A DNA stretch of 32,997 nucleotides, taken from positions 1 to 32,997 of the forward strand of contig JARKOL010000374.1 in NCBI GenBank assembly GCA_029975745.1, in the 5' to 3' direction. Below, in pieces: positions 8,715-17,334 of the stretch. The translations under genes were made by a program, and so were the position numbers. The notes beneath the pieces are model-generated. The model was not told the origin of the DNA. It was given only the letters and a program-made list of their open reading frames with translations, and did no database searches. Origin of the DNA: Myxococcota bacterium (GTDB lineage: Bacteria; Myxococcota_A; UBA9042; DTJE01). Position 1 is the first letter of the stretch; every line of letters starts with the position of its first letter.

Positions 8715-9384
8715 GGCGCTTCTTCTTCTTGCGTCCCGCCTGCCCGTCGCCCTGGGTGGAGTCGGGCGAACCGCCTTCCTCGGCCCCTTCCAGATCCTCG
8801 TCGGACAATGCCCCCATCGCGACCGTCCCGTGCGTCTCGGCGGCCACCTCCTCGACAACCGGCGGCTCGGCAGGCGCACCCCAGACGTCCTCCGGGGCCT
8901 GGACGGCCTCGAACGACACCGTCGGGCTGACGACATCGGAGTCCACGGAGACATCCGGCGCCACCACGGCCTCGAACGCCTGGGTGGCCCCGGCATCGAA
9001 GCCCGCATCGCCCGCGTCATCAAGAGGCGCCTGGGGCAGCGGCTCGTCATCGAACGGCGCCTGGGGCAGCGGCTCGTCGCCAAACGGATCGGCCGCGACC
9101 GGCGCGTCGCCGAAGACATCGACGGCAACCGTCGCGTCGTCCGATGTCGGCTCCTGGGCAAGGTCCAGCGCCACGGTGGGCTCGACCGGCGACTCCTCGA
9201 CACTCACCGGAATCGGCTCGGGCTCCGGCTCGGGCTCGGGCTCGGCCCAGCCGACAACCGGCCGACCCACGGGCCGCCCGGCGTAGCGCGACACATATCG
9301 TTCACGGAACGCCTCGGAGGACGGAACCTCCGCATGACGCTCCAGCAGGTCGATCACGATCCGGGAATCCTTCTTCTTGCCCAT
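8704..9384 (-). CDS. Acidic low-complexity protein with a basic tail, unknown function
   Basis: The start is taken at ATG 9384 because a perfect GGAGG lies 6 bases upstream, giving 226 residues. I do not recognise a family. Residues 1-40 (MGKKKDSRIVIDLLERHAEV, then SEAFRERYVSRYAG) look folded and may be a small helical domain. The remainder is disordered: five Glu-Pro pairs, a duplicated ten-residue unit (FGDEPLPQAP then FDDEPLPQAP), many Asp/Glu/Ala/Val, and a final KKKKRRHR. It starts 34 bases after the alaS stop and is probably the last gene of the recA-pilT-alaS operon. An acidic body with Lys-rich ends may bind RNA, ribosomes or DNA, but nothing in the sequence proves that. Confidence 0.7.
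   Translation of the reverse strand: MGKKKDSRIVIDLLERHAEVPSSEAFRERYVSRYAGRPVGRPVVGWAEPEPEPEPEPIPVSVEESPVEPTVALDLAQEPTSDDATVAVDVFGDAPVAADPFGDEPLPQAPFDDEPLPQAPLDDAGDAGFDAGATQAFEAVVAPDVSVDSDVVSPTVSFEAVQAPEDVWGAPAEPPVVEEVAAETHGTVAMGALSDEDLEGAEEGGSPDSTQGDGQAGRKKKKRRHR
9026..9078. repeat. 30-bp in-frame tandem duplication
   Basis: The 23 bases GGCGCCTGGGGCAGCGGCTC plus GTC at 9026-9048 recur exactly at 9056-9078, a 30-bp period. It encodes the duplicated ten-residue unit DEPLPQAP with flanks in the low-complexity protein. It is a coding microduplication rather than a mobile element. Confidence 0.8.
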
Positions 9385-9418
9385 CGCAACCTCCGTCGGC
9401 ACGCGTGCAGCGACCGCA

Positions 9419-12034
9419 TCATCGCAGGGCCGCGACCAGCCCGTCAAGTACCTTGGCCGGATCCCCGCCCTCGGGAATCCCGCCCTGGGCCAGTTCCGGC
9501 GTACCACCGCCCCGGCCGCCCATCGCCTGGAGGACGCCCGTCAGCAACCGGTTCGCCGGCGCCTTCGATGCCACGTCCTTGGTGGCCGCCAGGACGACCA
9601 TCAGTTTCTCGCCTTCGCGACGCGTCAGCAGCACCAGCCCCGACCCCACGCGATCGCGCACGACGTCGGACAGGTCACGCATCGCCTTGGCCTCCATGCC
9701 GTCGGCCGACACCGCCATCACCCGAACGCCCCCGGCCTCGATCACCGTGTCCCCCGAGGTTGCGACCCCGGAGGCCGCCTTGACCTGGGCGTCCGCCAGT
9801 TCCTTGCGCAGGGCCTTCTCGTCCGCCTGCATCTTCCGGATGCGCTCGGCCAGGCCCTCGGGCTCGGCCCGCAGCAGCCGGGACAGTTCGGCCACGACAC
9901 GATCCCGCGACCGCAACAACGCCACCGCCGCCTCCCCGGTGACGGCCTCGACCCGCCGGACACCGGCGGAAATGCCCGTCTCGGAGAGGATCTTGAACAG
10001 GACGATCTCGCCGGTTCGGCGCACATGCGTGCCGCCGCACAACTCGATCGAGTCCCCCATCCGGACCATCCGGACCACGTCCCCGTACTTGTCCCCGAAG
10101 AAGTGCAGCGCCCCGCGCTCCACCGCCTGGTCGAACGCCAGCACATCCGTGCCGACCGGCGCATCCTCGAAGATGGCCGCGGTCACGTGTTCCTCGACCC
10201 GGGCGATCTCGTCGTCGGTCATCGGTCCGGTGTGCTGGAAGTCGAACCGAAGTCGATCCGGAGCCACCAGCGAGCCGCGCTGGCGAACGTGCGCCCCGAG
10301 CACCTCGCGCAACGCCCGATGCAGCAGGTGGGTCGCGCTGTGATTCCGCCGCGTCCGCATCCGGGCCCCGTCCACGGCCAGCCGCACCGCATCGCCGACC
10401 GCCAGTCCGGCCCCGGTCAGGGTCCCGATATGCAGCGTCAGATCCTCGCGGGGACGGCGCGTGTCCGCGACCTCCATCCCGCCCGCCGGACCGATGATCA
10501 GTCCACGATCCCCGACCTGGCCGCCCGACTCGCCGTAGAAGGGCGTCCGCGCGACCAGCACCACGGCGGCCGTTCCGCCGGCGGCGCGCTGGACCGGCTC
10601 GCCATCGACGAACAGCGCCAGGACCGCGGACTCGGCGCTCTCGCCCCGTGCCTCGTCGATCTCGTAGCCCGCGAATTCCGATCGCACCCCCAGTCGCGCA
10701 CAGTGCTCGACCACGCCGGCCAGATCCTCGACCTGGGTCTTCCACGAAGCCCGTCCCCGGGCACGCTGCTCCTCCATCCGGGCCGAGAACCCCTCCAGAT
10801 CGACCGCCAACCCCGCCTCGCCCGCGACGATCCCCGTCAGATCCACGGGGAACCCGTGCGTGTCGTACAGTGTGAAGGCGGTGTCGCCATCCAGGCGCCC
10901 GTCGCCGCGCGCCTGCGCCGAGGTGATCGCCGAATCCAGCAGTTCCATGCCGGACGACAGCGTTCGCAGGAAGCGGTCCTCTTCCTGACCGGCGATCCGC
11001 TCGATGATCGGGGCCGCCTGGGCCAGTTCCTGCCACGCCGCCCCCATCGTCGGGGCCACTTCGAGGCAGATGCCCGTGAAGAACGGCCGACGCAGGCCCA
11101 GCTTGTGCCCGAAACGCAGCGCCCGCCGCATCAACCGACGCAGCACGTAGCCGCGCCCCTCGTTCTCGGGGTACACGCCGTCGGCGATCAGGAATGCGGT
11201 GGCTCGGGCGTGGTCCGCGACCACCCGCAACGCCGTATCGACCTCGGGATCCTCGCCGAACCGCACCCCGGCAATCGCCGCGGTCTTGTGGATCAAGGGC
11301 ATGAACAGGTCGGTTTCGTAGTTCGTGCGAACGCCCTGCAGGACCGACGCGATTCGTTCCAGCCCCATGCCCGTGTCGATCGAAGGCGCGGGCAGCGGCG
11401 TCAGCTTGCCCTGGGCATCGCGGTCGAACTGCATGAACACCAGGTTCCACAGTTCCATGAACCGGTCGCCCTGGTCATGCATCGACGTGCCGCGGTAGGT
11501 GGGCCCCCGATCGATGTGGATCTCGCTGCACGGCCCGCAGGGACCGGTATCGCCCATCGACCAGAAGTTCGACGGGTCGTCGATGATCCGGTCCGCGGCG
11601 ACGCCCACGTGGTCGATCCAGATCCGTCGGGCCTCGTCGTCCTCGGGATGAACCGTGATCCACAAGTCTTCCGGCTTCAGTCCGAAACGCTGCGTCAGCA
11701 GTTCCCAGGCGTACGCGCACGCGTCGGTCTTGAAGTAGTCGCCGAAGCTGAAGTTGCCCAGCATCTCGAAGAACGTGTGGTGGCGCGGCGTTCGCCCCAC
11801 CTCGTCCAGGTCGTTGTGCTTGCCGCTGACCCGCAGGCACTTCTGCGAGGACGCCGCCCGGACGTAGCCCGGGTCGCGCTGGCCCGTGAACACGTCCTTG
11901 AACTGGACCATGCCCGCGTTGACGAACAGCAACGTCGGGTCGGCCGGCGGCAACAGCGAGTGGCTGGCGACCACGCGATGTCCCTTGGATTCAAAGAAGC
12001 TCAAGAACTCCTGACGAATGGCTTCGGCTGTCAC
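9419..12034 (-). CDS. alaS: Alanyl-tRNA synthetase
   Basis: This 871-residue cytoplasmic enzyme charges tRNA-Ala and is close to the E. coli length of 876. The class II catalytic core is complete: SSQKCLRVSGKHNDLDEVG, HHTFFEMLGNFSFGDYF and the motif 3 segment DTGMGLERIASVLQG. The editing domain carries HSATH at about residues 564-568 and CGGTH at about 665-669, the zinc-binding HxxxH and CxxxH used to clear mischarged Ser/Gly-tRNA. The C-terminal C-Ala region follows, with a coiled-coil-like stretch. The ATG at 12034 lies 10 bases after the pilT stop, so it should be translated from the recA-pilT message. Nothing looks damaged. Confidence 0.98.
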   Translation of the reverse strand: MTAEAIRQEFLSFFESKGHRVVASHSLLPPADPTLLFVNAGMVQFKDVFTGQRDPGYVRAASSQKCLRVSGKHNDLDEVGRTPRHHTFFEMLGNFSFGDYFKTDACAYAWELLTQRFGLKPEDLWITVHPEDDEARRIWIDHVGVAADRIIDDPSNFWSMGDTGPCGPCSEIHIDRGPTYRGTSMHDQGDRFMELWNLVFMQFDRDAQGKLTPLPAPSIDTGMGLERIASVLQGVRTNYETDLFMPLIHKTAAIAGVRFGEDPEVDTALRVVADHARATAFLIADGVYPENEGRGYVLRRLMRRALRFGHKLGLRRPFFTGICLEVAPTMGAAWQELAQAAPIIERIAGQEEDRFLRTLSSGMELLDSAITSAQARGDGRLDGDTAFTLYDTHGFPVDLTGIVAGEAGLAVDLEGFSARMEEQRARGRASWKTQVEDLAGVVEHCARLGVRSEFAGYEIDEARGESAESAVLALFVDGEPVQRAAGGTAAVVLVARTPFYGESGGQVGDRGLIIGPAGGMEVADTRRPREDLTLHIGTLTGAGLAVGDAVRLAVDGARMRTRRNHSATHLLHRALREVLGAHVRQRGSLVAPDRLRFDFQHTGPMTDDEIARVEEHVTAAIFEDAPVGTDVLAFDQAVERGALHFFGDKYGDVVRMVRMGDSIELCGGTHVRRTGEIVLFKILSETGISAGVRRVEAVTGEAAVALLRSRDRVVAELSRLLRAEPEGLAERIRKMQADEKALRKELADAQVKAASGVATSGDTVIEAGGVRVMAVSADGMEAKAMRDLSDVVRDRVGSGLVLLTRREGEKLMVVLAATKDVASKAPANRLLTGVLQAMGGRGGGTPELAQGGIPEGGDPAKVLDGLVAALR

Positions 12035-12044
12035 GGGTGTTTCC

Positions 12045-13268
12045 TCAGAATTTCAATACCTGGTCGGCGGGCTTGAATGGATCGGCATCCGTCCCGGTGC
12101 CGATCCCGCGGGCCCTCAACTGGAAATCGGCCGGATTCGTACACTGGGCCAGTGCCTCCTCCAGCGAAATGCGGCCCTCGCGCAACAGGGCCGCGAGCGC
12201 CTGATCGAACGTCTGCATGCCGTACTGGGCCTGACCCTGGGCGACGGCATCGGGCACCAGATCGATGCCGTCCTCCGACTTCAGCAGGTCCCGGATGCGG
12301 GCCGTCGACAGCATCACCTCGACCGCAGGGACGCGCCCCCGCCCGTCCTTGCGGGCCACCAGGCGCATGCTGAACACGGCGCGCAGCACGGACGACAACA
12401 TCACCCGAGCGTGGATCTGCTCGCGCTCGGTGAAGAACGACAGCACGCGATTGACCGTTTCCTTGACGTTGACCGTATGCATCGTGGACAGGACCAGGTG
12501 GCCGGTCTCGGCGGCCTGTAGGGCCGTTTCCGCCGTTTCGCGGTCCCGCATCTCGCCGACGATGATCACGTCGGGGTCCTGACGCAGGGCGGCGCGCAGC
12601 CCCTGATCGAATCCCGAGCAGTCGGTCAGCAGCTCGCGCTGCGTGACGACCGACCGATGGTCCTCCAGCACGAACTCGATCGGATCCTCGATCGTCACGA
12701 TGTGGCAGGCACGCTGACGGGCGATATGATCGGCAATGGCGGCCAGCGTCGTGGTCTTGCCCTGGCCGGCCGCGCCGGTCACCAGGATCAGGCCCCTGCG
12801 TTCGGCGGCCATCGACGCCATGACGCGCGGCAGCGACAAATCCGCCAGCGACGGCACGTGCGCCGGAATCACGCGAATGACGGCCTGGATGCCGACGCGC
12901 GACCGGAACAGGTTGATGCGAAAACGGCCAACCCCCTCGATCCCCCAGCCCAGATCGACGCCGCCACGCGCGTCCAGAAGCCCCCGGTGGTGGTCGGCCA
13001 GGATCGGCTCGACCAGCTTGAGTATCCGGTTGCTGTCCAGCGGTTCCTTGATGCGTCCCTCGGCCAGTTCGGTCGAGTTGCCGCGCCGGAACACCAGGGG
13101 ACGTCCCGGCTTCAGGTGGATGTCCGATACCCCGTGGGCGACCGACAGTCGCAACAGGCTTTCCAGGTCCAGGCGGAAACCGCCCGAACCCGACGGAGGC
13201 GCCAGGGGCATCTCGGGCATGGCCCCGGGGTCGGTGTCCTCGGGACGATCCGCCGGATCGCTAGGCAT
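12045..13268 (-). CDS. pilT: PilT/PilU-type twitching ATPase
   Basis: This 407-residue cytoplasmic AAA+-like secretion ATPase would power type IV pilus retraction or act as the PilU accessory motor. After a Pro-rich N-terminus (1-30) come the PAS-like N-domain ([20 protein letters not shown]) and the RecA-like core. The Walker A is GAAGQGKT at residues 165-172, with Gly-Gln-Gly-Lys where PilT proteins usually have Gly-Ser-Gly-Lys. The Asp box ([10 protein letters not shown]), Walker B ([12 protein letters not shown]) and His box ([10 protein letters not shown]) are intact. The C-terminus has [10 protein letters not shown], shared by PilT and PilU. Its ATG lies inside the 3' end of recA: the sequence ATGCCTAG serves as both start and stop, an 8-bp overlap that suggests coupled translation. 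PilT and PilU cannot be separated by eye. Confidence 0.9.
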   Translation of the reverse strand: MPSDPADRPEDTDPGAMPEMPLAPPSGSGGFRLDLESLLRLSVAHGVSDIHLKPGRPLVFRRGNSTELAEGRIKEPLDSNRILKLVEPILADHHRGLLDARGGVDLGWGIEGVGRFRINLFRSRVGIQAVIRVIPAHVPSLADLSLPRVMASMAAERRGLILVTGAAGQGKTTTLAAIADHIARQRACHIVTIEDPIEFVLEDHRSVVTQRELLTDCSGFDQGLRAALRQDPDVIIVGEMRDRETAETALQAAETGHLVLSTMHTVNVKETVNRVLSFFTEREQIHARVMLSSVLRAVFSMRLVARKDGRGRVPAVEVMLSTARIRDLLKSEDGIDLVPDAVAQGQAQYGMQTFDQALAALLREGRISLEEALAQCTNPADFQLRARGIGTGTDADPFKPADQVLKF

Positions 13269-14322
13269 CCGCGCTCCCCTTCACCGGCCGCGCCGCGATT
13301 CCGAACTTTTCGAGGACCGCGTTCTCGACCTCGGCCAGCATCTCGGGACGCTCCTGGAGCGACGCCATGGCCTGTTCACGTCCCTGGCCAAGCCGCTCGC
13401 CCCGGAAGCCGAACCACGACCCGCTCTTCTCGAGCACGCCCGCCTGGGAGGCCAGATCGACCAGTTCCCCCAGCCGGTTCACGCCGGTGCCGTACATCAG
13501 GTCGAACTCGGCCTCCTTGAACGGCGGCGCCAGCTTGTTCTTGACGACCTTGACGCGCGTCCGAACGCCGTTGGACGTCCCATCCCCGTCCTTGATCGCC
13601 TGGCCGCGACGCACCTCGAGACGGACGCTGGCATAGAACTTCAGGGCGTTGCCGCCGGTGGTCGTTTCGGGATTGCCGTACATCACGCCGATCTTCATCC
13701 GGATCTGGTTGATGAAGATCATGCAGGTCCGGGACTTCGACAGCACACCCGCCAGCTTGCGCAGCGCCTGGGACATCAGCCGAGCCTGCAGGCCGACGTG
13801 GCTGTCGCCCATCTCGCCTTCCAGTTCCGCCTTGGGAACCAGCGCGGCGACCGAGTCGATGACCACGATATCGACGGCGTTGGTCCGAACCAGCGTCTCG
13901 GCGATCTCGAGGGCCTGTTCGCCGGTGTCCGGCTGGGCCAGCAGCAGATCCTCGACCGACACGCCCAGCTTCCGGGCGTAGTTGACGTCCAGCGCGTGCT
14001 CGGCATCGATGAAGACCGCCAGGCCGCCGGCCTTCTGGGCCTGGGCGATCGCCAGCAGGGTCAGCGTCGTCTTGCCCGACGATTCCTGGCCGTAGATTTC
14101 GACGACGCGGCCCTTCGGGTAGCCCCCGACCCCCAGCGCCGTGTCCAGCGTCAGCGAGCCCGTCGGAATCACGGCGACCCCGGAGTGGATCGCCTCGCCT
14201 TCCTTCAGGCGCATGATGCTGCCCTTGCCGAACTGTCGCTCGATCGTCTGCATGGCGACCGAGATGTTGCGCTCGCGATCGTCCGTCGGCGCCGCCGCTG
14301 GCTGCTTGGATTCCTTCGCCAT
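13261..14322 (-). CDS. recA: RecA recombinase
   Basis: This 353-residue DNA-dependent ATPase performs homologous strand exchange and triggers LexA self-cleavage. The RecA core is complete: a polymerisation helix near residue 20, the Walker A GQESSGKT at 78-85 (most RecA proteins have Pro in place of Gln79), [10 protein letters not shown], the Walker B region [12 protein letters not shown], the L2-loop region [20 protein letters not shown] and [15 protein letters not shown]. The C-terminus is short and not strongly acidic. ATG 14322 follows a TTGGAGGTG ribosome site. It leads the recA-pilT-alaS operon and has a recognisable promoter upstream. I found no LexA-type operator there. Confidence 0.98.
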   Translation of the reverse strand: MAKESKQPAAAPTDDRERNISVAMQTIERQFGKGSIMRLKEGEAIHSGVAVIPTGSLTLDTALGVGGYPKGRVVEIYGQESSGKTTLTLLAIAQAQKAGGLAVFIDAEHALDVNYARKLGVSVEDLLLAQPDTGEQALEIAETLVRTNAVDIVVIDSVAALVPKAELEGEMGDSHVGLQARLMSQALRKLAGVLSKSRTCMIFINQIRMKIGVMYGNPETTTGGNALKFYASVRLEVRRGQAIKDGDGTSNGVRTRVKVVKNKLAPPFKEAEFDLMYGTGVNRLGELVDLASQAGVLEKSGSWFGFRGERLGQGREQAMASLQERPEMLAEVENAVLEKFGIAARPVKGSADA

Positions 14323-14345
14323 CCCACACCTCCAAAGACGCTGCG

Positions 14346-14374
14346 AATCTAGCAGAGGGGTGTGACAACGGCAA
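14346..14374 (-). promoter_or_regulatory. Candidate sigma-70 promoter of recA
   Basis: On the minus strand TTGCCG (14374-14369) and TAGATT (14351-14346) are separated by exactly 17 bases. Each matches the consensus at four of six positions. The predicted transcript would begin about 15-20 bases before the recA ATG, leaving a short leader that holds the GGAGG site. Confidence 0.5.
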
Positions 14375-14449
14375 CCGGGCTGCCGCCGCGCCCACCCTTC
14401 ATCGGGCTCGCGGCAGTTCCGGCACGGGAACGCCGAGCGCCTTCAAGCC

Positions 14450-15043
14450 CTAGCGGGCGCCCAACCGCTTCAGGGGCTGGGTCCGAAGGCGCTTCAGCAG
14501 CCAGGTGCCCGGAACCGATCCGGCTTCGCCCTCGGCGACGCACAAGCCGGCCACCAGCCAGCCCGCCAGCGGCACGTCCCGGACCTCGGGAGCCGGCACC
14601 TCGCCAGCGTCCGCCGGCTGCCCGCCCGCGACGACAGCCACCGACAGCCAGGGCTGCGGCGTCTCGAAGTCGTCGAGCCCCACCGCCTGGAACGCGGCCT
14701 CCAGGGCCGACACGACCCGCTCCAGTTCCCCCTCCTGCACGCGCAGTTCCGACGCCACCACCCCGTCGCCACCCTGGACGCGGGCCAGCGGCGCAAGCTG
14801 CACGGCGAATTCCTGGACGATCACGGACGCCTGGCGCAGCGCGATGGCTACCGCATCGGGGGAACGATCGGCATCCGCGGGGCACACGATCAGCGGCACC
14901 GCGTAGTGCGATGGCGGCACGAAGCGCACGTCCCCGCCGGACGCCCCGCCACTCCCGAAGTAGCGCCGCGTCGCCTCCAGCAGGCTGTTCGCCACGGAAA
15001 GCGGCGGTTCGACCATGACCCCGATGACCCGTTTCGCGGACAT
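14450..15043 (-). CDS. LigT/ThpR-like 2H phosphoesterase homologue lacking both catalytic motifs
   Basis: This protein has 197 residues; the start at ATG 15043 is preceded by AAGGGGG. The layout follows the 2'-5' RNA ligase/cyclic phosphodiesterase family: an opening beta strand (KRVIGVMVEP), a helix, then FVPPSHYAVPLIV at residues 41-53 where LigT proteins have W-V-P-P-x-N-x-H-x-T-L, and PQPWLSVAVV at 129-138 where they have x-R-P-H-x-T-L. Aligning these, the first His-x-Thr becomes Ala48-Val-Pro50 and the second becomes Trp132-Leu-Ser134, so both catalytic His residues are gone. The position between cinA and recA supports the assignment, because cinA-ligT-recA is a known gene order. It probably binds rather than cleaves RNA or a nucleotide, or has another role. 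The family call is by eye and could be wrong. Confidence 0.6.
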   Translation of the reverse strand: MSAKRVIGVMVEPPLSVANSLLEATRRYFGSGGASGGDVRFVPPSHYAVPLIVCPADADRSPDAVAIALRQASVIVQEFAVQLAPLARVQGGDGVVASELRVQEGELERVVSALEAAFQAVGLDDFETPQPWLSVAVVAGGQPADAGEVPAPEVRDVPLAGWLVAGLCVAEGEAGSVPGTWLLKRLRTQPLKRLGAR

Positions 15044-15062
15044 CGAACCCCCTTCGACCGAC

Positions 15063-15773
15063 CTAGCGGCCAGGCAACGCCAGGCACTGCCGACGCAGCA
15101 CGTCCAACGCATGGACGGCCGCCGACCGGCGCACCTGCTCCCGATCCCCGTCGAAATGATAGGCCCGCGCCCCGCCGCCCGACGGACCTTCCCATCCAAT
15201 CCAGACCATCCCGACCGGCTTGTCCGCCGTGCCGCCGGACGGCCCGGCAATCCCCGAGACCGCCACCGCCAGATCGGCGCCCGTTACCCGACGAGCGCCT
15301 GCCGCCATGGCACGAACGACGGGCTCGGACACGGCCCCGTGGAACGCAAGGTCGTCGGGGGACACGCCGAGCATCGCGGTCTTGGCCGCGTCGGCGTAGG
15401 TCACGAAACCGCCCAGGACGCAGGCGGAGGCCCCGGGCACCGAGGTCAGCATCTGGGCGATCAGGCCGCCGGTGCAGGACTCGGCCGTGGCGACCGTCAG
15501 GCCCGCGGCTGTCAGCAACCCCGTCACCGTGGCCTCCAGGCTCGGGCCTCCCACCGAGAAGACGGCATCCCCGTAGCGCGCCACCATTGCCTGGACCTGG
15601 TCCGCGGTCGGGCACTTGACGTGGACCTCGGGCGGCAGGTCCCAGGACAGCACCTCGCCCGGTTTCCGCGACAACGTCTTGGCAAAGGCCGCCACATCGG
15701 CCAGTTCCGGCCCCAGCATCCGGATCACGACCGCGCGGGGCGGTGTGGAGGGCGATGCGGATTCGGCGCTCAC
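15063..15773 (-). CDS. cinA: CinA-like nicotinamide-nucleotide amidase (PncC) without the N-terminal domain
   Basis: This 236-residue protein starts at GTG 15773, with a weak GAGGC site. Residues about 85-236 are the CinA C-terminal/PncC domain, which deamidates NMN to nicotinate mononucleotide in NAD recycling. Visible motifs are TAESCTGGL with the nucleophile Ser99, FVTYADAAKTAMLGV with the Tyr/Lys pair, and SGIAGPSGGTADKPVGMVW. Residues about 13-84 match the KH-like linker found between the two CinA domains. The COG1058 (MoCF-like, ADP-ribose pyrophosphatase) domain of full CinA, about 165 residues, is absent, and the 136 bp upstream do not encode it. The gene lies 19 bases before the ligT-like gene and upstream of recA. 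Amidase activity is likely, pyrophosphatase activity is not. Confidence 0.85.
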   Translation of the reverse strand: MSAESASPSTPPRAVVIRMLGPELADVAAFAKTLSRKPGEVLSWDLPPEVHVKCPTADQVQAMVARYGDAVFSVGGPSLEATVTGLLTAAGLTVATAESCTGGLIAQMLTSVPGASACVLGGFVTYADAAKTAMLGVSPDDLAFHGAVSEPVVRAMAAGARRVTGADLAVAVSGIAGPSGGTADKPVGMVWIGWEGPSGGGARAYHFDGDREQVRRSAAVHALDVLRRQCLALPGR

Positions 15774-15909
15774 GTCTGCCTCGCTGCGAGCAACGACCGG
15801 CCGGACTGTAGCACACCCGCGCACCGCGGGGCAGCCGGGACGTGACCGCACCCCAGCCGGGCCACGCCCCGCGTCCACTGGCCGTTCATGATCCCCTCCC
15901 TCGCGCCCC

Positions 15910-17334
15910 TCACCCCCGGCGCGGCCGGACCAGGACGACCACCGCGCCGGCCACCGCCAGCAGGGCGCCGACACGGAACGCCAGGTGCAGGCCGCCCATG
16001 CCCGCCGACACCGGGTCCAGTCCCGCCGAGCGACCCGCCGCCTGTCCGGAGGCGTACAGGGCCGCCGACATCGACGTCCCGCCCAGCATGCCCAGGTTGC
16101 GCGCCAGCGCCATGACACTGGCCGCCGTGCCCTGGCGGTCCGGCGGCGCCGCGGACATCAGCGCGCTGGTATTGGGGGACACGAACACGCCGGCCCCGAA
16201 CCCCAGCAGGCACAGCAGGCCCACCAGCAGCGGCAGGGGCGCGGACTGCGACAGCCCTCCCAGCCCCAGCAGCGCCCCGGCCGTCACCGCCAGGCCCGTC
16301 GCCGAAAGCCACCGACTGCCCCACCGATCCGACAGGTGCCCGCTTGGAGACGCCGTCAGGGCCATCACCAGGGGCATCGCGATCAGGAACAGCCCCGCGC
16401 GACTCGGGTCCATTCCCAGCAGGTCCACCAGGTAGAACGGCATCAGGAACGTGGCGTGAAAGATCGCCAGGTAGTTCAGCAGCGCCCCCACCGATGCCGA
16501 CGCGAACGTCCGATCCCTGAACAGTCGCAGGTCCAGCAACGGCGACGACGCACGCCACTGCCAGGCAAGGAACGCCGCCATGGCGGCCAGCCCGGCTGCG
16601 CCCAGCCCCCAGTTCGCCCGGAGCCCGCCCCCATTCCCCCGCCCGAACGCCAGCAACAGGGCGGTCAACCCGACCCCCAGAAGGGCCACGCCAAGCCAAT
16701 CCACCTGCCGGCCGGCTCGGCGCCCCCCCACCTCGGGCAGCCAGGGAAGGGTGACCGCCAGCAGCAGGAACGACAGCGGTACCTGCGCCCAGAAGACCAG
16801 CCGCCAGCCGCCCAGATGTTCGAGCAGGCCCCCCAGGGGCGGCCCCGCCGTCAACCCCAGGTAGGTGGCCGTCGAGATGATCCCCAGGGCGCGCCCACGA
16901 CGCCCAGGCGCGGCCAGCATCGACACCAGCGCCGGAGACGAAGCCATCAGCGCGGCGGACCCGACCCCCTGGACGCCGCGGGCCGCCAGAAACGCCGGAA
17001 AGGACGGCGCCAAGGCGCACGCCAGGCCCGCCAGACCGACCAGGATCAACCCCGCCAGGTACACCCGCCGGTGTCCCATCAGGTCCCCGGCCCGACCGAC
17101 CGGAAGCAGGCCGACCGAGATCACGATCAGCGGGACCAGCATGGTCCAGCCGACCTCGACGACCCCCAGTCCCGACCACGCACCGATCCGCGGCAGGATC
17201 ACCCCGACGATGCTGGTGCTGACCGACGACAGGAAGGCGCCCAGACCGACGACCCACAGGACGCGGATCTCGGAGCCTGCGCGAAGCGCCGACCCGGAGG
17301 CCGGTGTCGCCTCGCTGCCCGGTGCGCGACTCAA
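15910..17334 (-). CDS. DHA2-type MFS drug/solute exporter
   Basis: This 474-residue inner-membrane protein has 12-14 hydrophobic segments in the major facilitator pattern. Motif A between TM2 and TM3 reads PVGRAGDLMGHRRVYLAG, and the motif C region reads YLGLTAGPPLGGLL, typical of proton-driven drug exporters of the EmrB/QacA branch. A second half begins near residue 265 with DRTFASASVGALLNYLAIFH. The start appears to be TTG at 17334, overlapping the TGA stop of the upstream lipoprotein gene (TTGA), with no clear Shine-Dalgarno site. Translation is therefore probably coupled to that gene. Substrate cannot be told from sequence. Proximity to an outer lipoprotein of unknown function does not indicate a tripartite pump, as no membrane-fusion protein is nearby. 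Confidence 0.85.
   Translation of the reverse strand: MSRAPGSEATPASGSALRAGSEIRVLWVVGLGAFLSSVSTSIVGVILPRIGAWSGLGVVEVGWTMLVPLIVISVGLLPVGRAGDLMGHRRVYLAGLILVGLAGLACALAPSFPAFLAARGVQGVGSAALMASSPALVSMLAAPGRRGRALGIISTATYLGLTAGPPLGGLLEHLGGWRLVFWAQVPLSFLLLAVTLPWLPEVGGRRAGRQVDWLGVALLGVGLTALLLAFGRGNGGGLRANWGLGAAGLAAMAAFLAWQWRASSPLLDLRLFRDRTFASASVGALLNYLAIFHATFLMPFYLVDLLGMDPSRAGLFLIAMPLVMALTASPSGHLSDRWGSRWLSATGLAVTAGALLGLGGLSQSAPLPLLVGLLCLLGFGAGVFVSPNTSALMSAAPPDRQGTAASVMALARNLGMLGGTSMSAALYASGQAAGRSAGLDPVSAGMGGLHLAFRVGALLAVAGAVVVLVRPRRG

Noticed and set aside
9377-12076. Plus-strand open frame of about 900 codons opposite alaS
   Set aside because: It mirrors a complete, motif-perfect alanyl-tRNA synthetase and shows only His/Arg/Gln-rich low-complexity translation.
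14323-14449. LexA/SOS operator upstream of recA
   Set aside because: Neither CTGT-N8-ACAG nor GAAC-N4-GTTC patterns are present; only a plain sigma-70-like promoter is seen.
15774-15909. Missing CinA N-terminal domain hidden in another frame
   Set aside because: The 136-bp gap is too short for a 165-residue domain and shows no MoCF-like motifs in any frame.
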